Part shown: piece by piece, positions 54,642 to 63,541 of the stretch
Layout of the letters: every line of letters begins with the position of its first letter
How positions within the stretch are numbered: position 1 is the first letter of the stretch
The notes under the pieces: generated by a model
Told to the model about the DNA's origin: nothing
Seen by the model: only the letters and a program-made list of their open reading frames with translations
The model's database searches: none
Assembly: GCF_030823405.1 (NCBI RefSeq)
Contig: NZ_JAUSXC010000001.1
Span: 3,455,001 to 3,519,000 of the forward strand
Direction of reading: 5' to 3'
Length of the DNA stretch: 64,000 nt
Source of the DNA: Chryseobacterium ginsenosidimutans
GTDB lineage: Bacteria; Bacteroidota; Bacteroidia; Flavobacteriales; Weeksellaceae
Program-made: the position numbers and the translations under genes

Positions 54642-56649
54642 TCATCGTACTGTTCATCAGTTTATCTGCTTTTTCATCTAACCCTGATCTTAACGGAAAG
54701 AAAAACTTGAACGGATGCTTTAAAAAATATTTAAAAATTCCTTTATAAATTTCACTTACCTGTCCAAAATTCAGTTTTCTGGATCTGAAAGCCAAGAACA
54801 TAGATAAACTGAAACTTACCAAAAAGTTAAAGAACCCAATAACAAAAACGGTGATAAAAGAAATCCAGAAAGTATAAGAATCAACAGAAAAATCTTTCCC
54901 GTACAATCCTATCGCAAAGTTTCCGGCAGCAAACGTGATGTGACGGATATCCAGATCCAACCCTAAAAATAATCCGACAGGAGCTGTTGCCCCAAGAAAG
55001 ACTCCGAACCAGAAATTGGACACAATTCCGGGCCAGTTTTTGGCATAATATTTAGATAGTCCTTTGGCAAATTTTTTACCGAAAAATCTTCGGATAGAAA
55101 GGTTTTTAGCAATTCTTTCCGGTATTTGATAAAAGACAGAATTGTTTCCGATGTTCCCCGAAATAATCCCGGAAATAAAGAGATAAAACCCGGCAATACT
55201 GGCATGAAGAATAGCTTTTGATTTAAAAGGATCTAGATCTTTCAATAATTTATCTGATCTTTCAACGGCTAAATTTTGCGAGAAAAGAACATCAAAACCG
55301 TAAATAATCATCAAGGCAATAGGAAAAGACAGCAACACATTTCCTACAAATGCTATAAACTGACTCCTGAATAATTTTGAGACCAGATGCGCAAATTCTG
55401 TATTATTGCTTTTTATATTTCCTTCTTCCGCCAATACTTTAGTCATTGTTGCAGCCGTCATTGCGGGCTGTTTTGTAGCCAAAGTGAACCCCATAAGATA
55501 AATCATCACAAATCCCATTGCATAATTCATCGAGTACAAGAATGCATGCGAAAAATCACTTCCCGGAACATATCCGTACAGCATTTTCAAAACGCATAAG
55601 CAACCTACAATAATCCCTCCACCACTGGCTTTGTAGAACATCGTCATATATTCTTTACGGGTCGAAGTGATGTAATGCGCTCCCGTTTCTGCTGTATGAT
55701 TGGTAATTAAATGTGAAATAAGCCTCGTGCTGTCATTAATAAGATCTGAGATATTATTTTTATGAGATTTATATCTTAAAATATTAAAAACCAAATATTT
55801 AGAATTAATCAAAACACTTTTCTCATCATCAATTACCAATAGCTGAACGATCTCGTAAATTCGCTGAACCTGCTGACGGATTTTTAGAAGAGACTGATTA
55901 ATCTTCCCTGAAATACCATATTTGGATGAATTTTTAAAGGAAATATTTACAAACTCCAAGCATTGTTCGATATAAATTTTAATCTGCTTATATCTACTGT
56001 CCTTTGAATGTAGCTGCAATTCGGGATTTTTATCAAATTCAGCAGCCAATTCTTCAAGTTCATTCTGTAATGCAAGAAAAGGATTGTCGAAGTTTCGGTA
56101 TTCCGGAGCCATTCTTACGACTTCTACTTCCATAGCCGATCCCGTTACCCGCCATGAGAGGATATTCATTGAAAAAAGCAATTCTTTTTTTACTTCCGGC
56201 AGGATGATAAAATCTGAAACTCCAAGAATACTGAAGAGTTCATCGATTTCATTTTCAGGTAGATTATGAAAATATTTTAAATCATTTTTTGGTCTTAAAC
56301 TGACATTATCAATCATATACCAAACCGTTCTTTCATTAACAACCGGTGGGAGAACTTTATTAAGAATCCGTTTTTTAAATTCAGGAACAAAAGCATTTTC
56401 CGAAAGAATATTTGCCTCCGTTAAAGACAAATTAAAGGTTCTGCCAGTAAAGATATTATGAATGTAATATTTAAAATTTTCAGTAAACTGAGGATTATTC
56501 CTAAAAAAATCAAGCACATCAATAAAATCCGCCCTTTTTACGCTTTCCAAAAGTTCGGCAAACGGTTCCAAAGAAAGGGTTTCATTCTTAAAAGAAAAAT
56601 ATTTTTTAAGAACTGACTTAAAATTTGTACTGGAATTAAAGAATTTCAT
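54619..56649 (-). CDS. Gcr-like (PF10136) membrane protein, often annotated site-specific recombinase
   Basis: A 676-residue protein of the SpecificRecomb (PF10136, gonococcal Gcr) family. The N-terminal half (1-320) is soluble and helical. The second half has several membrane segments (GGGIIVGCLCVLKMLYGYV, GFVMIYLMGFTLATKQPAMT, FWFGVFLGATAPVGLFLGLD, FITVFVIGFFNFLVSFSLSM). No Ser- or Tyr-recombinase active site is visible, so the recombinase name should not be taken literally; the real role is unknown. The stop overlaps the 3' end of the DUF721 gene on the other strand. Confidence 0.8.
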   Translation of the reverse strand: MKFFNSSTNFKSVLKKYFSFKNETLSLEPFAELLESVKRADFIDVLDFFRNNPQFTENFKYYIHNIFTGRTFNLSLTEANILSENAFVPEFKKRILNKVLPPVVNERTVWYMIDNVSLRPKNDLKYFHNLPENEIDELFSILGVSDFIILPEVKKELLFSMNILSWRVTGSAMEVEVVRMAPEYRNFDNPFLALQNELEELAAEFDKNPELQLHSKDSRYKQIKIYIEQCLEFVNISFKNSSKYGISGKINQSLLKIRQQVQRIYEIVQLLVIDDEKSVLINSKYLVFNILRYKSHKNNISDLINDSTRLISHLITNHTAETGAHYITSTRKEYMTMFYKASGGGIIVGCLCVLKMLYGYVPGSDFSHAFLYSMNYAMGFVMIYLMGFTLATKQPAMTAATMTKVLAEEGNIKSNNTEFAHLVSKLFRSQFIAFVGNVLLSFPIALMIIYGFDVLFSQNLAVERSDKLLKDLDPFKSKAILHASIAGFYLFISGIISGNIGNNSVFYQIPERIAKNLSIRRFFGKKFAKGLSKYYAKNWPGIVSNFWFGVFLGATAPVGLFLGLDLDIRHITFAAGNFAIGLYGKDFSVDSYTFWISFITVFVIGFFNFLVSFSLSMFLAFRSRKLNFGQVSEIYKGIFKYFLKHPFKFFFPLRSGLDEKADKLMNSTMTTKSEDH

Positions 56650-56662
56650 TAGTACAAAGATA

Positions 56663-57307
56663 CTATTTCAAACTCACATTCCTCATTTGTCTCATAATCC
56701 AGTTGTGTTTCTTTCTTAAATATGCTGATGGATTTTTTGGATCATACTTTTTGGGATTAGGTAAAACCGTTGCAATCCAAGCTGCTTCGGAGCTTGTAAG
56801 ATCTTTAGAAGACTTCCCGAAATAATACTGTGAAGCCGCTTCAATACCAAAAACACCTTGCCCCATTTCGATAGAATTCAGATATCTTTCAAGAATAATA
56901 TCTTTGTTCCATACTTTTTCAATGATAAAAGTGTAAACAGCTTCCAACCCTTTCCTCAACCAACTTCTACCCTGCCAAAGAAAAATATTTTTTGCCGTCT
57001 GCTGAGAAATTGTACTTCCCCCTCTCAGTTTTTTTCCTTTTTCATTGTTTTTCATAGCCTTTTCGATAGCTGTATAATCGAAACCGTCATGAATAAAAAA
57101 CTTTTGATCTTCAGAAGCAATAACCGCTTTTTTTACGTTATTTCCCATTTCGTCATAGGAAACATAATCCCTCTGTAATCTTCCGTATTCGAAAAGCCCT
57201 CCTATTTGTGTAATCGTGATCGGCGGATTGAAAAATCTTCCCCAAACGATAAACACTACGTTCACAATCAGAACAATGAATATAAATTGTTTAATTCTTT
57301 TCCACAT
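56663..57307 (-). CDS. mtgA: Monofunctional biosynthetic peptidoglycan transglycosylase
   Basis: A 214-residue GT51 glycosyltransferase that polymerises lipid II into glycan strands, without a transpeptidase domain. An N-terminal membrane helix (QFIFIVLIVNVVFIVWG) is followed by IASEDQKFFIHDGFDYTAIE (catalytic Glu), RGGSTISQQTAKNIFLW and KDIILERYLNSIEMGQGVFG. The ATG at 57307 (MWKRIKQ) is the normal start. It acts on the periplasmic face of the inner membrane. It ends 13 bp before the stop of the next gene on that strand and starts 44 bp after the binding-protein gene. Confidence 0.95.
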   Translation of the reverse strand: MWKRIKQFIFIVLIVNVVFIVWGRFFNPPITITQIGGLFEYGRLQRDYVSYDEMGNNVKKAVIASEDQKFFIHDGFDYTAIEKAMKNNEKGKKLRGGSTISQQTAKNIFLWQGRSWLRKGLEAVYTFIIEKVWNKDIILERYLNSIEMGQGVFGIEAASQYYFGKSSKDLTSSEAAWIATVLPNPKKYDPKNPSAYLRKKHNWIMRQMRNVSLK

Positions 57308-57350
57308 AATCTTATTAAAAGGAATGTCAAAAATAAGCAAATACTCCGAG

Positions 57351-58397
57351 TTATTGCAATTCTTTCATATAAGTCAACTGATAATCCGGTAAAAGCTCGG
57401 GATGGAAAATTTTAATATAATCCTTTAAAACAAGATCTGCTCTTACAACGCCGCTTTCAAAAAAATCATTTGCCAATGCTCTTTCTTTTCCGGTTATTAC
57501 GTAGGTTTTCCCTTTATTGAAAACATTTAATTTTCCATAAAAAGGGTTCATACTCAACATTTCTTTTTTCGAAGTATGATTTCCTGCATTTACCCAGTAA
57601 CGAACATCATTTGATTTAGCAAAAACTTCCTCAAAGCTCATGGTTACAGCCTTTTCTTCTGAATTATTTTTCAAAATATAATTGGCATTGGCATCAGAAA
57701 TAAAATTGGCGGCAGACGTTTTTCCACCCGGAAGATACCAAACATCGCCGTACATTTCGTTTGCCAACACTGTCGGTTTTTCTTTTGCTTTTAAGGCCAA
57801 TTTCTTTAACTCATTATAATTTTTTTCAATTTCCTGATATTTAGTCTCCGCTTCCTTATCTTTTCCGAAAAGTTTCCCAAAAAGTTTGATATAAGCTGTT
57901 TTCTCCAAAGGTTTCTGTTCCATGTATTCATCAAGGAAAATCACCTGAATACCATTGTTTTTTAATAATTGATAGGTATTATCAAAACTTGCAATATGAT
58001 TAGTGAAAATTGCATCAGGCTTTAAAGAAAGAATTTTTTCGACATCATATTTTTGTTCGTTTCCGACATTTTGAATTTTTCCTTCTTTTAATAAATTCTG
58101 AATTTTTCCTGAAAAAATGTATTCCGGACTGGAAACCCCGATCACAAGATTTTCCTCCCCCAACTCTGAAATATATCCTGCCATACTTGCATTAAGAAGA
58201 ATAATTTTCTTAAAAGGAATTTGATTTTGTTTAAAATCATAGGTAAAATTTCCCGATTTTAGATGTAAAACTCCATTTTGCTCTTTGTATTGAACAAGAT
58301 TTGAGATCGAAGTAGATTCTGAAGATGAAATTTTTTGTTCTCTTTTACAAGCGGTTAGAGTCAAAAACGCGATTAACAGTAAAATTCTTGGTTTCAT
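57351..58397 (-). CDS. BtuF/FhuD-like ABC transporter substrate-binding lipoprotein
   Basis: A 348-residue lipoprotein (signal MKPRILLLIAFLTLTACK; Cys17) with a PF01497-type periplasmic binding fold. Landmarks are KIILLNASMAGYISELGEEN, GVSSPEYIFSG, KILSLKPDAIFTNH and LLKNNGIQVIFLDEY. A long central helix and MYGDVWYLPGGKTSAANFIS follow. The cargo is probably a cobamide, haem or siderophore; no permease gene lies in the window next to it. Its start is about 50 bp from the tRNA on the other strand. Confidence 0.92.
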   Translation of the reverse strand: MKPRILLLIAFLTLTACKREQKISSSESTSISNLVQYKEQNGVLHLKSGNFTYDFKQNQIPFKKIILLNASMAGYISELGEENLVIGVSSPEYIFSGKIQNLLKEGKIQNVGNEQKYDVEKILSLKPDAIFTNHIASFDNTYQLLKNNGIQVIFLDEYMEQKPLEKTAYIKLFGKLFGKDKEAETKYQEIEKNYNELKKLALKAKEKPTVLANEMYGDVWYLPGGKTSAANFISDANANYILKNNSEEKAVTMSFEEVFAKSNDVRYWVNAGNHTSKKEMLSMNPFYGKLNVFNKGKTYVITGKERALANDFFESGVVRADLVLKDYIKIFHPELLPDYQLTYMKELQ

Positions 58398-58421
58398 CTT
58401 TCAAAGAAAAGAAAAAAGTGC

Positions 58422-58429
58422 TATATTTG
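58422..58429 (+). promoter_or_regulatory. -7 promoter element of tRNA-Arg
   Basis: TATATTTG fits TAnnTTTG exactly and ends 15 bp before the mature tRNA 5' end, the right distance for a short 5' leader. Confidence 0.65.
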
Positions 58430-58444
58430 CAAACCTTTAATAAC

Positions 58445-58518
58445 GGCCTCGTGGCGCAACTGAATAGCGCATCTGATTACGGCTCAGAAGGTTACAGGTT
58501 TGAATCCTGTCGAGGTCA
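58445..58518 (+). tRNA. tRNA-Arg (anticodon ACG), insertion site of the integrative element
   Basis: A complete cloverleaf. Acceptor GGCCTCG pairs with CGAGGTC (one G-U), the D arm is GCGC...GCGC, the anticodon arm is TCTGA-TTACGGC-TCAGA with anticodon ACG, and the T arm is ACAGG-TTTGAAT-CCTGT. The discriminator is A and CCA is not encoded. The T-arm half also encodes the last residues of the recombinase on the opposite strand, which marks the element boundary (attachment core). Confidence 0.95.
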
Positions 58519-60045
58519 CAAGACCGACATTTGAAGATTTTACTCTCTTATGTCGGTTTTTTTTATTTCCTAAACCACTGTTATACTGATAGATACATTG
58601 GGCAACAATATTCATTTTAGGTGTTTGAAAACTTTTTCCGTCAAATTCAACTTTTTTGGGAAATATCAAACACCCTATCGTCCTTTTTGTCATCAGATCG
58701 CCCTGCTGGTAAAGGTTTGCGAGATTTTCCATTGAATCGAGTGCGTTTTCTATTTTTGTCCTGATGTCAAGTTCCTTGCTTTCTGAGACGATGTGTTGAA
58801 TCTCCTGCTCCAGTTGTTCAATTTGTGATCTTGTAATACTTTTGATCTCTTTATAATCTTCTTCATCTAATTTATCCGCAAGATATTTGTCTCTCGCACT
58901 CGCAACTTTTTCATTAAGTAAATTGATCTCTTTGGAGATCGACTTTCTTTTCGCTTCGATATCGTAAGTGAACTGTTTATAATTATCCAAAAGGATCTCT
59001 TTCATAAGATCTTTGATGATCGGATTATATTCCAATTTTGAAATTTCCAGCTCAAACAGTTCATTCAACTTCTCAGAATCAAATCTGAACCCGCACTTGT
59101 AATGGCAATGATAATAGTAGTACGTTTTAGCTTTACCCTTAGCACCGCTTGCTGTGAGATTTTTGCCACACTTTGGACAGGTTAAAAGACCACGTAGCGG
59201 AAAACGTTCATTACCAGCATCCTCCCTCCGGGACCCTCAACTTTCCTTCTTTTGTCCATGACCTTTTGGACCTGATAAAACAACCTTTCACTGACCAATG
59301 CCTCGTGTTTCCCTTCAATATAGTAAGCCTCTTCCTGTTTATAGTCTTCAATATAGATTTTACCGCAGTAAACAGGATTTCTCATGGCTTTGGCAAATGC
59401 ACTTCTCCCCATCAATATTCCATCTCTCTTGTTCATCTGAAGTCTTACATGGTCAGCAGGAATATGGCCTTTAGCCAACTCATTAAAAGCCCATCTAATG
59501 TTTGAAGCCTCAGGTTCTTTGATCGCGATATACTTTTTACCATCTTCGTGGGCTCTGTTGATATAGCCATAAGGGGCAATACCCATTAGCCTACCTTCTT
59601 TTTTTGCTCTCCGCATACCGTGAAACGTATTCAGTGCTCTTCTGTCATTTTCAACTTCCGGAGTAGAAAGATAAATGGCCAACATCAGCTTATTTTCAGG
59701 AACAGACATATCCAAAGGCTGTTCAATGGCTTGAGGGATAATATGATTTTTGTGGAGAAGGCTGATCATCTGATAGGCGTCGCCCGTATTACGGCTGAAC
59801 CGATCCCATTTTGTAAATAGGACAAGACTGCTTTTGTGATTTCTTTTTCTTATTTCAATCAGGTACTTCTTCCATTCCGGACGTTCAAAGCTTTTGGCTG
59901 AGTGGTCTTCGTAAATGACCTTATTGATTGAAATATTATTATTTGCGCAATATCTGCGCAATCTCTCATCCTGATCTCTTTGGGAATAGCCTTTTTCGGC
60001 CTGTTCATCGGTGGAAACTCTTATGTATAGATCTGCTATAATCAT
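58484..60045 (-). pseudogene. Large serine recombinase (integrase), frameshifted
   Basis: A large serine recombinase split by one frameshift. The N-terminal part (60045-59182) has the catalytic signature LYIRVSTDEQ with Ser11, LVLFTKWDRFSRNT, and the recombinase domain ending near KRRKVEGPGG. The reading frame then fails in the G-rich stretch at about 59221-59236. The C-terminal part continues in the other frame (59236-58484) with the zinc ribbon LLTCPKCGKNL and HCHYKCG, then a coiled coil and a tail ending VTSTGFKPVTF. One missing base would explain it. The last codons lie inside tRNA-Arg, so the gene's end comes from the attachment site. No slippery heptamer is obvious. Confidence 0.87.
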
Positions 60046-60146
60046 TGTAATGATGATTTCGTTAAAATTTGTTTTAATGCTTGCAACTGAAAGAAATTGT
60101 TACGGTAGAAATTCATCATTCTAATATGGTACTAAAATACAAATAA

Positions 60147-60362
60147 TCAGTCAGATGTAAAATATTCTTTAAGCGTTAATTTCACAATGATATATAAAAA
60201 GTCCATAATCTCTTCTGACTGCTCGTGGTCAATATCATAACCAGCCTTTTTCAATACAGCCAAAGCCTTTTCAGGTGGAATCTTCTTTAATTCGATTGAT
60301 GGGATATATTGATCGATTTTTGATCGTGATGTTGATTCTTTCGTTATTTTAACCTTCTTCAT
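60147..60362 (-). CDS. Small hypothetical protein beside the recombinase
   Basis: A 71-residue basic N-terminus (MKKVKITKESTSRSKIDQYI) is followed by a helical, acidic second half (EKALAVLKKAGYDIDHEQSE, then EIMDFLYIIVKLTLKEYFTS). There is no signal peptide. Similar short proteins accompany recombinases in Bacteroidota elements, but I assign no function. It lies about 100 bp upstream of the recombinase start on the same strand, so an accessory or regulatory role is possible. Confidence 0.65.
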   Translation of the reverse strand: MKKVKITKESTSRSKIDQYIPSIELKKIPPEKALAVLKKAGYDIDHEQSEEIMDFLYIIVKLTLKEYFTSD

Positions 60363-60513
60363 AACAATTTATTGAGGACTTGCTCTCAATAATTGTAATT
60401 TAAAAAGCAGAATACTGTATGTTTAGTACATTGCTGCAAAAGTCTGTTTTTGGCAATTGATTACAAACATTAGCAATCCTTAATTCATTGTAATAAAGAT
60501 TTATCCAATTAAT

Positions 60514-60642
60514 ATGGCATAAAAAAAATACAATGAATGGGATTCTGTAGATGACTTTTCTACAGAATTAAGAGATTTGGTAAAAAGACGTAATTATTGA
60601 ACTGAAGAACATCAATCATTTATTAAAAGAGTTTTGGGATAA
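60514..60642 (+). pseudogene. Possible degraded small gene
   Basis: The frame ATG-GCA-TAA at 60514 continues after the stop as KKYNEWDSVDDFSTELRDLV, KRRNY, a TGA at 60598, then TEEHQSFIKRVLG and a TAA. Two in-frame stops break an otherwise protein-like frame. The rest of the 60363-60715 spacer holds nothing recognisable. Confidence 0.25.
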
Positions 60643-60715
60643 GTACTGGATTAAATAAAACTTAAATACTTCCATCTTTCGAACGGCACAGATATTTTTA
60701 TTTCAGCTGAATTTC

Positions 60716-61780
60716 TTACCCAATCTGTTTTTTCAGTTCTTCCTTACTTGGAAGAATGGCCTTATATTCTTTGGCAAAGATGGTATTGTTGTTTTCCGGA
60801 AGTGTAAATTCTATTACCGTTTTGTTTTCTTCCTTACAGAGAATGATACCGATTGTCGGGTTTTCTTCTGTCAGCTTCACTTTTCTGTCATAGTAGTTGA
60901 CATACATTTGCATTTGCCCAATATCCTGATGGGTCAATTTACCGATCTTCAGATCGAACAGTACAAAGCATTTAAGCAGGCGGTTATAAAAAACAAGGTC
61001 GACAAAAAAACTGTCACCTTCGAAAGTGAACCTGCGTTGCCTCCCCTCAAACAGGAAACCCTTGCCTAATTCCAACATAAAATGCTCCAGCTTGTTGATA
61101 ATCTCTGTTTCCAGATCACTCTCCGAGTAGCGGTGATCTTGTTTTAGATCAAGGAATTCCAAAACATAATGACTTTTGAGCAGGTCTGTGGGCTTCTCGA
61201 CAATTTGACCTTTTTGTGCCAATTGTTTTATATCGTCTTTATCCTTGCTCAGAGCCAATCTTTCGTATAATGCAGAATTAAATTGCCGGGTAAGTTCTCT
61301 GACACTCCAATTGTTTTCAGTCGCCTCTATTTCGTAAAAATTTCTCTCATTCTCATCGTCAATTTTCATCAGCTGAATGTAATGAGACCAGGACAATGTA
61401 AATACAGAATTACGAGACAGTGTTTCATAATTTGGATCTTCCACAGAAATACGAGACAGTGTTTCGTATTTTCCGGAAGTACCGTTCATTTCCTGAGAAA
61501 TTCTCTTTTGGAACATCAGATAAAATTTCCTCATCCACTGAAGATTGTCAACCGAGTATCCTCTTCCGAATTCTTCTATCAGCTGTTTACTAAGATTTTT
61601 AAGCGTCTCCTTTGAATATTCAGCTCTATCTCTCCCACTTTGTTCATCCTCAACAATCATTTCACCTATTTGAAAATAGGTCATTATCATCGTCATATTA
61701 ATATTTCGGACGATTTTACTTTTTGCATTTTCAATTAAATGCTTAACAGAGCTGTAAAGATTGGACGACAATGGATGCAT
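60716..61780 (-). CDS. DUF1016/YhcG-like PD-(D/E)XK nuclease family protein
   Basis: A 354-residue protein with an N-terminal DUF1016 domain (about 1-165: YFQIGEMIVEDEQSGRDRAE, FGRGYSVDNLQWMRKFYLMF) and a C-terminal PD-(D/E)XK nuclease-like domain (about 190-345). The nuclease core is FFVDLVFYNRLLKCFVLFDL with Asp and the ELK-type lysine as DLKIGK. The family occurs in mobile elements and beside restriction systems; defence or element maintenance is plausible, though no partner gene is here. YETLSR occurs twice (YETLSRISVEDPN, YETLSRNS), a short coding repeat in the linker. Confidence 0.9.
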   Translation of the reverse strand: MHPLSSNLYSSVKHLIENAKSKIVRNINMTMIMTYFQIGEMIVEDEQSGRDRAEYSKETLKNLSKQLIEEFGRGYSVDNLQWMRKFYLMFQKRISQEMNGTSGKYETLSRISVEDPNYETLSRNSVFTLSWSHYIQLMKIDDENERNFYEIEATENNWSVRELTRQFNSALYERLALSKDKDDIKQLAQKGQIVEKPTDLLKSHYVLEFLDLKQDHRYSESDLETEIINKLEHFMLELGKGFLFEGRQRRFTFEGDSFFVDLVFYNRLLKCFVLFDLKIGKLTHQDIGQMQMYVNYYDRKVKLTEENPTIGIILCKEENKTVIEFTLPENNNTIFAKEYKAILPSKEELKKQIG

Positions 61781-62251
61781 AATTACAAATTTAGCATTAT
61801 TTCTTTTTGCAAACCATCAAGATATCCTGTCAATTATCATTTTTGACACATACCCAAGTGACTGACTTCATTTGACAGCCATTGGCTTTCGGAGGAGCAC
61901 AAAAATATAGCTTAAGAAATATCCTGACTTTTAAAAATGGATCAGGTGTAATTTGGATTTATTGAATGATTATTTTTTCATAATCAACCGGTAAAAAGGC
62001 AGCTAAGGTAGAGCGTCCAGCCACGTCGTTCCGAGCCAAAAGACTACGGCATAAACGGTTTCCTCCCTGAAGGTACCCTCCAATTATTCCGTTTCCTTTT
62101 GGCTTTCAGCATTGACCGCTTTGATTATCTGCTTTCTTTTTTCCGGTTTTTCTTTTGAAAATATTCAGCGAAGCCTGAAAGGCTTTTAGGGGATGGGTCG
62201 GAGAAGAGATTGAGAACAAATCAAAATGTACAATCTTTAAAACCTACGATT
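61781..62251. other. Non-coding, less A/T-rich leader of the element's ssb gene
   Basis: About 470 bp without a convincing gene. From about 62000 the base composition is visibly richer in G and C than the chromosome (AGAGCGTCCAGCCACGTCGT and following), with GAAAGGCTTTTAGGGGATGG just before ssb. TGTCA at 61828 and TGACA at 61844 form a small inverted repeat. An origin of transfer or a control region is possible but not shown. Confidence 0.4.
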
Positions 62252-62662
62252 ATGAACATTATCGGAAGACTGACAAGGGATGCGGAAGTCCGCAAACTGT
62301 CAAATGAAAAACAGGTAGTCAATTTCTCAATTGCTACGAATGACAATTATCGCAACAAGCAAAGCGAACGAATCGAACAGACCACCTATTTTGAATGCGC
62401 CTATTGGATCTCTCCAAAAGTGGCGGACTTTTTAACAAAAGGCACTTTGGTGGAATTAAGCGGTAGAGCTTACACGTCCGCATGGTTGGGGAAAGACGGC
62501 GAACCTCACGCAGGTTTGAATTTCCACACCTCACAGATCAAAGTTCACAGCAGTAATAAAAGAACTGAAAATAAATCTGCTGAGTCCAACAAAACAAATA
62601 AGAAAGAAACTTCTATATCCGAATCCAACGACAGCGATAAGGATGATGACCTCCCATTTTAA
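62252..62662 (+). CDS. ssb: Single-stranded DNA-binding protein of the integrative element
   Basis: A 136-residue SSB with an OB fold (MNIIGRLTRDAEVRKLSNEK, VNFSIATNDNYR, TYFECAYWISPKVADFLTKG, VELSGRAYTSAWLGKDGEPH) and an acidic tail ending DSDKDDDLPF, the conserved partner-binding tip. The ATG at 62252 is used; an earlier start would add a non-family leader. Element-borne SSBs coat transferred single strands. The DUF932 gene follows by 42 bp. Confidence 0.93.
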   Translation: MNIIGRLTRDAEVRKLSNEKQVVNFSIATNDNYRNKQSERIEQTTYFECAYWISPKVADFLTKGTLVELSGRAYTSAWLGKDGEPHAGLNFHTSQIKVHSSNKRTENKSAESNKTNKKETSISESNDSDKDDDLPF

Positions 62663-62704
62663 AATCATCAAATACAATTTTCTAACAATCAAAATATCAA
62701 CATC

Positions 62705-63343
62705 ATGGCACATAATTTAAATTTCAACAACAGAACAGGGAAATATTCATTTTTCAGCGTACAGGAAAAGGCATGGCACAACTTAGGGCAGGTCGTAGAG
62801 GAACACCCGACAAGTGCGGAAGCCATCAAATTTGCAGGGCTTGACTACGAGGTCGAAAAGTCTCCCTTATTTACAAAAGGTGCAGGAATTATCGAAAATA
62901 GCAACGGAATAGAAATGATCGATTCTGAATTGGAAGTCCCCAACTATTTTGCCAATATCCGCACTGATAACAATACCGTTTTAGGCGTAGTAGGAAAAGA
63001 CTACCATATCGTACAAAACAGTGAAGCCTTTTCATTTTTTGATTCTATTGTAGGCGTTAATAGTGGAATCTTATACGAAACTGCAGGAGCCTTGGGAAAT
63101 GGGGAACGCATTTTTATCAAGGCTAAATTACCCGATAATATCCGTGTTGGCAACGGTGACGACATTACAGAGAAATATATTTTTTTGACCACCTCCCACG
63201 ATGGAAGCGGAAGCATCACCGCCGCATTTACCCCTGTGCGCATCGTTTGTCAAAACACCCTAAATGCTTCTCTAAAAAACATGAGCAATGTGGTGCGAAT
63301 CAGACACACCGCAGGAGCAAAACAACGCTTGGTCATGGAATGA
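62705..63343 (+). pseudogene. DUF932 domain protein, 3' truncated
   Basis: A 212-residue fragment of the DUF932 (phage/plasmid-like TIGR03299) family found next to ssb on Bacteroidota conjugative elements. The N-terminal part is intact (MAHNLNFNNRTGKYSFFSVQ, EKAWHNLGQVVEEHPTSAEA, VRIVCQNTLNASLKNMSNVV). Family members run to about 320-360 residues. Here similarity stops after RIRHTAGAKQRL, and three foreign residues (VME) precede a stop. The break lies at about 63330, where sequence of a traB-like gene on the other strand begins. Confidence 0.8.
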
Positions 63344-63537
63344 TGGCTCAGAAACTGATCAACATAGCTTACTTCACTGCTTTTTTTATTTTTCATTTTT
63401 TGCCTTATCATTGGCTTTTCACCTGCGGGCTCCAATTTCTGGTTCTGCGATTCCCTCTTGGTGCTACCAGCCATGATGGACATCAGGTATTGTTCATCGA
63501 TACCATTGTCTTCGTTGTTCTTTTTATCATTTTCCAT
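63250..63537 (-). pseudogene. DUF3408/TraB-like conjugal transfer protein, 3' truncated
   Basis: A 96-residue frame of which the first 71 residues look genuine (MENDKKNNEDNGIDEQYLMS, IMAGSTKRESQNQKL, YVDQFLSHHSMTKR), as in DUF3408 proteins that follow TraA in Bacteroidota conjugative elements. After MTKR (about 63325) the frame runs antisense into the DUF932 gene. The DNA-binding C-terminal part is lost. The gene starts 4 bp after the traA-like stop at 63542. Confidence 0.65.
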
Positions 63538-63541
63538 ACTT

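Noticed and set aside
59200..59240. Programmed -1 frameshift to join the recombinase halves
   Set aside because: Joining needs a -1 shift, but no X-XXY-YYZ heptamer or downstream pseudoknot is evident; a lost base in the G run is simpler. Kept only as a remote alternative.
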